Below, piece by piece: positions 1 through 9,800 of a stretch of 64,000 bases of DNA. Each line of letters begins with the position of its first letter. The stretch's first letter is position 1. The DNA lies in assembly GCF_002899455.1 (NCBI RefSeq), contig NZ_PPFB01000001.1, positions 248,001 to 312,000 of the forward strand, written 5' to 3'. The stretch comes from Streptomyces sp. DH-12. GTDB lineage: Bacteria > Actinomycetota > Actinomycetes > Streptomycetales > Streptomycetaceae. Below the pieces are notes generated by a model. The model ran no database searches. It was not told where the DNA came from and saw only the letters and a list, made by a program, of their open reading frames with translations. Made by a program: the position numbers and the translations under genes.

Positions 1-1
1 C

Positions 2-721
2 AGCACCGAGCAGCGGGACGTCGACGCCGCCGGGCGCATGCAGCGCTACTTCGAGTGGAACGTCGTGGACGCCCTCTGGAAGGGCGGCTTCGACACCGAC
101 CTCGACGGCGTCCACGACGAGCGGCACCCCGAGTGGCGGAAGACCCTCGACTTCCTCGGCATCCAGCTCTACGAGCGGATCGGCGTCTCCGACCCCGGCG
201 AGGAGCCCTCGCCGGCCACCTTCCCCGCCGCCGACGCCGACGTGTGCAGCACCGCCCCCTGCCTGCCCCCGCTCGACGAGACCTACTTCGTCCCCGACAT
301 GAACTACGAGACCGATCCGACCGGCCTCTACTCCGTCCTCAAGGACTACAGCGAGCGGTACGAGAACCTCCCGCTCACCGTCACCGAGTCCGGCATCGCC
401 TCGGACTCGGGCAAGCGCCGCGCCGAGTTCGTCGTGCGCGCCCTGGAGCAGATCGAGAAGGTCCGCCGAGAGGGCGCCGACGTCCGGGGCTACTACCACT
501 GGAGCCTCATGGACAACTTCGAGTGGCTCGGCGGCTACGGCGCCCGCTTCGGCCTCTACGCCGTGGACCGTACGACCATGGAGCGCACCCCCACCGAGGC
601 GGCCGAGGTCTACGGCCGGATCGCCGGTGCCCGCGTCCTCTCCGCCGACCTGCGCCGGAGGTACGGCGGCCACGGGCCGATGACCCCGGAGCCCGGCGGC
701 GCCGCGACCGCCACGCCCTGA
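2..721 (+). CDS. Family 1 glycoside hydrolase (beta-glucosidase), C-terminal part
   Basis: The reading frame is open at the left window edge, so only the C-terminal ~239 residues are present. The family 1 signature is visible: a VTESG motif stands where the nucleophile motif (T/I)TENG normally lies, followed by YHWSLMDNFEW and the RFGLYAVD tail typical of GH1 enzymes. The acid/base NEP motif would lie upstream, outside the window. The Asn-to-Ser change in the nucleophile motif is mildly unusual but keeps the Glu. Two closely spaced cysteines (VCSTAPC) could form a disulfide in an exported enzyme. It sits 140 bp upstream of PKS 1 on the same strand. Macrolide producers often pair a glycosyltransferase with a beta-glucosidase for reversible self-protection, but the well-known ones (DesR, OleR) are family 3. 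That role is therefore only a guess here, and it may be an ordinary sugar-degrading enzyme at the cluster border. Confidence 0.85.
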   Translation, partial: STEQRDVDAAGRMQRYFEWNVVDALWKGGFDTDLDGVHDERHPEWRKTLDFLGIQLYERIGVSDPGEEPSPATFPAADADVCSTAPCLPPLDETYFVPDMNYETDPTGLYSVLKDYSERYENLPLTVTESGIASDSGKRRAEFVVRALEQIEKVRREGADVRGYYHWSLMDNFEWLGGYGARFGLYAVDRTTMERTPTEAAEVYGRIAGARVLSADLRRRYGGHGPMTPEPGGAATATP

Positions 722-861
722 GCCCGGCCTGAGCAGCGCCCGGCACGCACGGCCCCGACCGCACGCCCCGACCGCCCCGCCCCGCACGCCCCGACCGGGC
801 GCCGGGGCGGGGCCGGGACGGTGCGGACCGACGAGAACCGACGAGCATCGAGGAAACGCAG

Positions 862-3800
862 ATGGGCGACCCCATGACGAGCAGCAACGAGTCCTCGGCC
901 CCTTCGGCCGTCTCTGCGGACATCACGGCGTTCCTGCGTGAATCCGTCGCCGAGATGCTGGAAGTGCCCGTCGGTTCGGTCCGCGTCGACCGCTCCTTCA
1001 GCGAGCTGGGACTACCGTCCCTGCGCGCCGTCGAGCTGGCCGGCAAGGTCTCCGCACTGCTGGGCCGGGAGATCCCCGGCACGGCCGTGTGGGACCACCC
1101 CACCGTCGCGGCCCTGGCCGCGTACGTCACCGGAGCCGCGGACGAAGGCGGGCCGGGCCGGACCCGGCCGGCCGACCCGGCCGGCGGCGACCCGGTCGCC
1201 GTCGTCGGCATCGGCTGCCGCCTCCCCGGCGGCGTCGAGGGCCCCGAGTCCCTCTGGCGCGCCCTCGTCGAAGGGCTCGACGCCGTCCGTGAGGTCCCCG
1301 CCGACCGCTGGAACGCCGACGAGTGGCTGGACACCGACCCCGAAGCCCCCGGCCGGACCACCACCCGCTGGGGCGGATTCCTCGACGGCATCGGCGAGTT
1401 CGACGCCGACCTCTTCCGGATCTCCCCCGCGGAGGCCCGGGCCATGGACCCCCAGCAGCGCATCGCCCTGGAGACCGCCTGGTCCTCCCTGGAGGACGCC
1501 CGGATCGCCCCCACCGCGCTGCACGGCACCCGTACCGGCGTCTTCCTCGGCGCTATGGCCCAGGAGTACCACCTCGCCACCGGAGCCGACCCGCACTCCA
1601 TCGGCACCCACTCGGCGACCGGCTGGGACAACTCCGTCATCGCCGCCCGCATCGCCTACGCCCTGGGCCTGCAGGGACCCGCCCTCGCCGTCGCCACCGC
1701 GTGCAGCTCCTCCCTGACCGCCACCCACCTCGCCGTCCGCAGCCTGCGCTCCGGCGAGTCCGACCTCGCCCTCGCCGGCGGCGTCAACGTCATGCTGCAC
1801 CCGCACACCACGGTCGCCATGACAAAGTTCGGCGGGCTCAACCCCGAGGGCCGCTGCCGCGCCTTCGACGCCGACGCCGGCGGCTACGTCCGCGCCGAGG
1901 GCTGCGGCATCGTCGTTCTGCGCCGCCTGTCCGACGCCCTCGCCGCCGGGGACCGCGTCTACGCCGTGATCCGCGGCAGCGCCGTCAACAACGACGGGGC
2001 CTCCAACGGGCTCACCGCCCCCAACCCCCGGGCCCAGGCCGCGGTCCTGCGCGAGGCCTGGCAGGACGCCCGGATCGCACCCTCCGAGGTCTCCTACGTC
2101 GAGGCCCACGGCACCGGCACCCCGCTCGGCGACCCCATCGAGGCCGCCGCCCTCGGCGAGGTCTTCGCCCCCGGCCGTGAGGAACCGCTGCGCCTGGGCT
2201 CCGCCAAGACCAACTTCGGCCACCTGGAACCCGCGGCGGGAGTGACCGGGCTGATCAAGACGGCACTCGCCCTCCACCACGGCGAACTCCCGGCCAGCCT
2301 GCACTTCGACACGCCCAACCCGCGCATCGACTTCGATGCCGCCGGACTCCGCGTCGTCGACCGGGCCGAACCCTGGCCCGGCGAGGGACCCCGCCGCGCC
2401 GGCGTCAGCAGCTTCGGCTTCGGCGGCACCAACGCCCACGTCGCCCTCGAAGAGGCCCCGGGCCGCCGCGGCCCCCTCCCGGACCCCGCCGAGCGCCCCG
2501 CCACCGGTGAGCGCCCCGTCCTCGCGCTGTTCTTCTCCGGCCACGGCTCCCAGTGGCTCGGCATGGGCCGCGACCTGCTCACCGAACCCGCCTACCGCAC
2601 CGCCCTGGCCGACTGCGACCGCGCCCTGCGGCCCGTGCTCGGCTGGTCGGTGACCGAGGAACTCCTCGCCGGCGACCGCGACTCCCGGCTGGAGCGCACC
2701 GACGTCGTCCAGCCCGTCCTCTTCGCCGTCCAGGTCGCCCTCGCCCGCACCCTCGGCGCCTGGGGCCTGGCCCCCGACGCCGTCCTCGGGCAGAGCATCG
2801 GCGAGGTCGCCGCCGCCGTCACCGCGGGCGCCCTCCCCCTGGAGGAAGGCGCCCGGATCATCGGCGTCTGGTCCGCGCTGATCGCCGAACGGGCCGCCGG
2901 ACAGGGCGCGATGACCGTCTGCGACCTCACCGCCGAAGAGGCCGAGGACCTGATCCGCCCGGTGGACCGCGACCTCTGCGTCGCCGGCCACCTCGCCCCC
3001 GGGCAGGTCTGCCTCGCCGGTCCGCGCGAGGCGGTCGCCGCCGTCGAACGTGAACTGGCCGCACGCGGGACGAACTCCACCCGCGTCCGCATCGACTACG
3101 CCGCGCACAGCCCGCAGCTGGCCGGACTCGCCCCCGAACTCGGCCGCCGCCTCGGCGCCGTCCGCACCGCCCCGGCCACCGTCCCCTTCTGGTCCACCGT
3201 CACCGGCGCGCCCCTGGACACCGACGCCCTCGACGCCTCCTACTGGGCCCGCAACATGTGCCGGCCCATGCTGGTCGCCGAGACGGTCGACGCCCTCGCC
3301 GCCGCCCACGCCGGCCGACCGCTGCGCCTGATCGAGATCGCCCCCCACCCCGTCGCCCGGTACTCCCTCGAACGGATCCTGGCCGGCCGCCCCGAGGCCG
3401 CCGTCCTCACCACCGGCCGGCGAGGCGCCCCCGACCGCCGCGGCCTGGAGGAGGCCGCGGTCCGGCTCTGGCGGGACGGCGCCGACCTCGACCGGGCGGC
3501 GGTCGCGGGCGAGCCCCGCCGCGACGAACCGGCCACCCCCATGGTGTTCGCCGTCTCCGGCAGGACCCGCCCCGCCCTCGCGGCCAACGCCGCCCGGCTC
3601 GCCGACCGCGTGGCCCAGGCCACCGGCGCCGAACTGCGCGACCTCGCCTACAGCTCCACGGTCACCCGCGCCCACCTCGACCACCGTGCCGCGGTCGTGG
3701 CCGCGACCACCGAGGAGGCCGCCGAGGCGCTCACCGCCCTCGCCGAGGACCGGCCCCACCCCGCCGCCGTCGAGGACGAGAGCGAGGAGCTGACGGGCGC

Positions 3801-6800
3801 CTGGGAGAGCGGCACCTCCGTCCTCTTCACCGGACAGGGCAGCCAGCGGCCGGGCATGGGCCGCGCCCTGCACGCCGCCTTCCCCGTCTACCGCGACACC
3901 TTCGACGCGGTCTGCAGTGCCCTCGCCCCGCACCTGGCCCGCCCGCTGGAGGAGGTCGTCCACGCCCCCGAGGGCAGCGCCGAGGCCCGCCTCCTCGACG
4001 AGACCGAGTTCACCCAGCCCGCCCTCTTCGCCTTCGAGGTGGCGCTCCACCGCCTCTGGGAGAGCTGGGGCGTCCGCCCCCGGGCCGTGGCCGGGCACTC
4101 CGTCGGCGAGCTCGCCGCGGCCCACGTCGCCGGCATCCTCGACCTCGACGACGCCGCCCGCCTGGTCGCCGCCCGCGGCAGGCTCATGCAGTCCTGCGAA
4201 CGCGGCGGCGCCATGGCCTCCGTCCAGGCCACCGAAGCCGAAGTCCTCCAGGCCCTGGCGTCGACGGCAGAGAGCGGCGGACGCGTCTCGATCGCCGCCC
4301 TCAACAGCCCCGCCCAGACCGTGGTCAGCGGCGACGAGGAGGCCGTCGTCCGCGTCGTCGAGCACTTCACCGCGCAGGGACGCCGCACCCGGCGCCTGAC
4401 GGTCTCGCACGCCTTCCACAGCGCGCACATGGACACCATGCTCGAGGAGTACCGGGCCGTCGCCGAGCAGTGCGTCCTGCGCGTCCCCGGGATCCCCCTG
4501 TTCTCCACGGCCACCGGCGCCTGGACCGACTCCCGTACCGCGCCCGGCGAGGGCGCCACCTCGCCCGACCACTGGGTACGGCAGGTCCGCGACGCCGTCC
4601 GCTTCACCGACGCCGTGGCCGCCCTCGAAGCGGCCGGCCTACGGCGCCATCTCGAATGCGGCCCCGCCGCCGTCCTCACCGCGATGGGCATCGCCTGCGC
4701 GGACCGCGAGGAGGGGTTCATCCCCTCCCAGCGCGCCGGGGACCGGCCCGACGAGGTCGGCGACGTCCTGCGCGCCCTCGCCGGACTCCACGTCAGCGGC
4801 GAGGACATCGACTTCGAACAGGTCTACGCGGACACCGGCGCCCGCCGCACCGACCTGCCCGGTTACGCGTTCCGCCGCACCCACCACTGGATCGGGGCGG
4901 CCCCCCGCGCCGGCCACCTGCCGGCCGCCCGCCCGGTGGCCGACGACTCCCTGTGGCAGGCCGTCGGCACCGGCGAGACCGAGCGGGTCTGCGCCCTGCT
5001 CGGCACCTCCGACACCACCGCCGTCGAGGCGCTGCTCCCGCACCTCGCGGCCTGGCGCGACCGACAGGACCGCGCCGGCACCGCCGCCGAAAGCCTCTAC
5101 GAGGAGAGCTGGCAGCCCGTCACCGGTCCCGCCACCGCCCCGGACCTCACCGGCGACTGGATCCTCGCCACCCCCGCCGACCCGGCCGCGACCGCGCTCA
5201 CCGAAGCCCTCGCCCGGGCCCTCACGGACGCCGGCGGCACCGTCCACCCGCTCCCGGCCGCGGACGGCCGCACCGCGTACGCCGCCGCGCTGGACACCCT
5301 GACCACCACCCTCGCCGGGCGGACCCCGCGCGCCGTCCTCGCCCTCACCTCCCTCGACACCGACCCTGCCCGCGGCGCCGTCACCACCGGCGCCACCCGC
5401 ACCCTCGCCCTCACCCAGGCCCTCGGGGACAGCGGCCTCGACGCGCCCCTGTGGCTCGTGACCCGAGGCGCGGTGCGCACCGGCGAGGAGGACCCGGCCC
5501 CCCGCCCGGACCAGGCGCTCGCCTGGGGTCTGGGCCACGTCGCCGCCCTGGAGCACGCGGACCGCTGGGGGGGTCTCGTCGACCTCCCCGGGCCGGCCGA
5601 CGGCTCCCCGGCCGGCCCGGCGCCCTCCTTCGCCCCGCTCGACGCGGCCACCACCCGGCACCTCCTCACCACCGTCACCGCCCGGACCCCCGACCGGGAG
5701 GACCAGGTGGCCCTGCGCCCGGCCGGTCCCTTCGCGCGGCGGCTGCGCCGCTCCGAACCCGCCCCGCGCCTTCCCCGGCGGGCCCGCGGCACGGTCCTGG
5801 TCACCGGAGGCAGCGGCGCCCTCGCCGGCCACCTCGCCCGCCACCTCGCCGAACGCGGCGCCGAACACGTCGTCCTCGCCTCGCGGCGCGGCCCCGGCGC
5901 CGAGGGCGCCGCCGAGATCGCCGCGGCCCTCGAGGCCGCCGGGGCCCGCGTCACCCTCGCCGCCTGCGACGTGACCGACCGGGCCGACCTCGAACGCCTC
6001 CTCGCCCGGATCGACGAGGACCCCGCGCCGCTGCGCGCCGTCTTCCACACCGCGGGCACCCTCGACGACCGCCTCCTCGACCACCTCGACGCCGAGGCAC
6101 TCGCCGTCACCGCCGCCCCCAAACTCCAGGCCGCCGCGCACCTGCACGCGCTGACCGCCGGCCGCGAACTCGACGCCTTCGTCCTCTACTCGTCCGTCGT
6201 CGGCACCCTCGGCAACATCGGCCAGGCCAACTACGCCATGGCCAACGCCGCCCTCGACGCCCTCGCGGAGCGGCGCCGCGCCGACGGGCTGCCCGCCGTC
6301 AGCATCGCCTGGGGCCCCTGGGCCGACGGAGGCATGACGCGCGGGACCGCCGAGAGCCAGCTGAAGCGCGTCGGCCTCGTCCCGCTCGCCCCGGACGCGG
6401 CCCTCGCCGCCCTCGACGCGGCCCTCGCCGCCGACCCCGCCACCGGACCGGCGACCCGGGTCGCCGCCCGGGTCGACTGGGCCCGGGCCGTCCCCGCCCA
6501 CCAGGGCAACCGCCCCCGCCCCCTCCTGGCCGGCCTCACCGAGACCCGCCGGCACCCCGGCGCCGCCCCCGCTCCCGCCTCCCCGGACGGCGCCGCGAAC
6601 CCGCTGTGCACCGCACTCGTCGGCCTGGCCGACGAGGACCGCCTGCCCCACCTTCGGACCCTTCTGGCCGTCGAGGCCGCCGCCGTCCTCGGCGTCGCCG
6701 ACCCCGCGAGTCTCGGTACCGAACGCGGCTTCAAGGACCTCGGCTTCGACTCGATGATGGCGATCCAGCTGAGCGCGCGCGTCCAGCGGCGCACCGGGAT

Positions 6801-9800
6801 CACCACCCCCAGGACCCTCATCTACGACCACCCGAACCTCACCGCCGCCGCCCACTGGCTGCTCGGCGAACTCCTCGGCGCCACCGGCGACGCCACGGCG
6901 CCCGCCCCGACCGTCGCTCGGGACGAACCCCTCGCCATCGTCGGCGTCGGCCTGCGCATGCCCGGCGGCGCCCACGACCTCGACAGCCTCTGGCAGGTGC
7001 TCGCCGAAGGCCGCGACACCGTCGGCGAGATCCCCGCCGACCGCTTCGACATCGACGCGTACTACGACCCCGCCCCGGACGCCGAGGGCACGACCTACGT
7101 CCGGCACGCCTCCCTCCTCGACGACGTCGCCTCCTTCGACGCGTCCTTCTTCGGCATCTCCCCGCGCGAGGCCGACCCCATGGACCCGCAGCACCGGCTG
7201 CTCCTGGAGGCCGCCTGGAACTCGCTGGAGAACGCGGGCATCCGCCCCGACGACCTCCGCCACTCGCGCACCGGCGTCTTCGTCGGCGCGGGCGCCGGGG
7301 AGTACGCCGCCCACCGCGGCGGCACCCCCGACACGTACACCCTCACCGGCAGCCTCCAGAGCTTCAACGCCGGCCGGCTCTCCTACCACCTGGGACTCCA
7401 GGGCCCCGCCCTCTCCGTCGACACCGCCTGCTCCTCCTCCCTCGTCGCCCTGCACCTCGCCGCCGAGGCGCTGCGCGGCGGCGAGTGCGACATCGCCCTG
7501 GCCGGAGGCGTGCAGGTCCTCGCCGATCCCGGCTCCTTCGTGGCGCTCAGCCGCTCCCACGCACTCGCCCCCGACGGCCGCAGCAAGACCTTCTCGGCCG
7601 CCGCCGACGGCTACGGCCGGGGCGAAGGCGTCGGTCTCGTCGTGGTCATGCGGCTCTCCGACGCGCTCGCCGCCGACCACGAGGTCCTCGGCGTGATCCG
7701 CGCGGGAGCCGTCAACCACGACGGTGCCAGCAGCGGTATCACCGCCCCCAACGGAACCTCCCAGCAGAAGGTGGTCCGCGCCGCCCTCGACTCCGCCGGA
7801 CTGGCGCCCACCGACGTCGACTACGTCGAATGCCACGGCACCGGCACCCCCCTCGGCGACCCCATCGAGGTCCAGGCCCTCGCCGCCGTCTACGGGGAGG
7901 GCCGCGACGCCTCCACCGCGCTGCGCCTGGGCACCGCCAAGAGCGTCATCGGCCACCTGGAGTCCGCCGCGGGCATCGCCGGGGTCTGCAAGGTGCTGGC
8001 CGCCTTCCGCCACGGCGCCCTGCCGCCCACCCCGCGCTCCGCGCCGCTGAACCCCGCCATCGCCTGGGACGACCTCCCGGTCGCCGTCGTCGACGAACTG
8101 AGCCCCTGGGCCCGTACCTCCGGCCGGGTGCGCCGGGCGGGCGTGTCGGCCTTCGGACTGAGCGGCACCAACGCCCACCTCGTCATCGAGGAACCTCCCG
8201 TCCCCGCCCGGCAGGACGCCGCTCCCGCCGCGTCCGGACCGCCCGCCCTGCCGGTCGTGGTCTCCGGCCGGACCGAGGAGGCCCTCCGCGAGCAGGCCGG
8301 ACGCTGGGCCCGCTGGCTCGACTCCCGCCCCGGCACCGCACTGCCCGACATCGCCGCGACCGCGGCCCGCCACCGCACCCACTTCCCCAGCAGGGCCGGC
8401 GTCGTGGCCACCGGCACCGAGGAACTGACCGCAGCCCTGCACGCCCTCGCCGAGGGCCGCGAGACCGAGCAGACCGTCCTCGGCACGGCGGTGCCCCGCG
8501 GCAAGGCCGTCTTCGTCTTCCCCGGCCAGGGCAGCCAGTGGACCGCCATGGGACGCGACCTCCTCGCCCAGAGCCCGGTCTTCGCCGAGACGATCGACCG
8601 GTGCGACGCGGCCCTCGCGCCGCTGACCGGCTGGTCGGTGCGGTCGGTCCTGGCGGGCGAGGAGGCGGACGGCGCCCCGCCCGCCGACCGGGTCGACGTG
8701 GTCCAGCCCGCGCTCTTCGCGATGGGCGTCGGCCTGGCCGCCGTCTGGCGCTCGCTCGGCGTCGAACCCGCGGCCGTGGTCGGCCACTCGCAGGGCGAGG
8801 TGGTCGCCGCCGTCGTCTCCGGCGTCCTCACCCTGGAACAGGGAGCGCGGGTCGTCACCGCACGGTCCAGCGCGGTCCTCGACATCTCCGGCCGGGGCGG
8901 CATGGCCCTGGTCGAGCGCCCCGTCGCCGAGGTCGAGGAGTACCTCGCGCCCTACGGCGGAACCCTCTCGGTCGCGGCGGTCAACACCACCGGCTCCACC
9001 GTCGTCTCCGGAGAGGCACGGGATCTGGAGGAACTGGTCGCCGCGCTCCAGGAGCGGGGCGTCTTCGCCCGCACCATCCGCGTGGACTACGCCTCCCACA
9101 GCGCTCAGATGGACCCGCTCCTGCCCGGCCTCGCCAGCCGCCTCGCCGGCATCGCCCCCGGCCGCGCCGCCACCGCCTTCTACTCCACCCTCCTCGGGGA
9201 CACCGTCGAAGGCCCCGAACTCGACGGCGAGTACTGGTGCCGCAACCTCCGCGAGCCCGTCCGCTTCGACCGGGCGCTGGAACGGCTCCTCGCCGACGGC
9301 CACACCGTCTTCGTGGAGATCTCCGCCCACCCCGTCCTCGCCATGCCGCTCACCGACGGCAGCGCCGGCCACGGCGGTCTGGTCGTCGGCTCCCTCGCCC
9401 GCGGCCGCGGCGGACTCGACCAGCTGTGGCGCAACCTCGGCCTCCTCCACGTCGGCGGCCACACCGTCGACTGGCGGGCCGCCCTCGGCGACCGGCGGAC
9501 CGCGCTGCTGCCCCTGCCCACCTACGCCTTCCAGCGCGAACGCCACTGGCTCGACGCCCCCGAACCCTCCGCGGACGCCGGGACGCTGGGCCTGGAGGCG
9601 CCCGCCCACCCCTGGCTGGGGGCGGCCACCGCCCTGGCCGACGGCGACGGGCACCTCCTCACCGGCAGCCTCTCGCTCGCCCGGCAGCCGTGGCTGAAGG
9701 ACCACCTGGTCTTCGGGACCGCAGTCGTCCCCGGGACGGGACTGCTCGAACTGGCCGCGGCCGCCGCCCACGAGGTCGGCGCCGCGGGCGTCGCCGAGCT

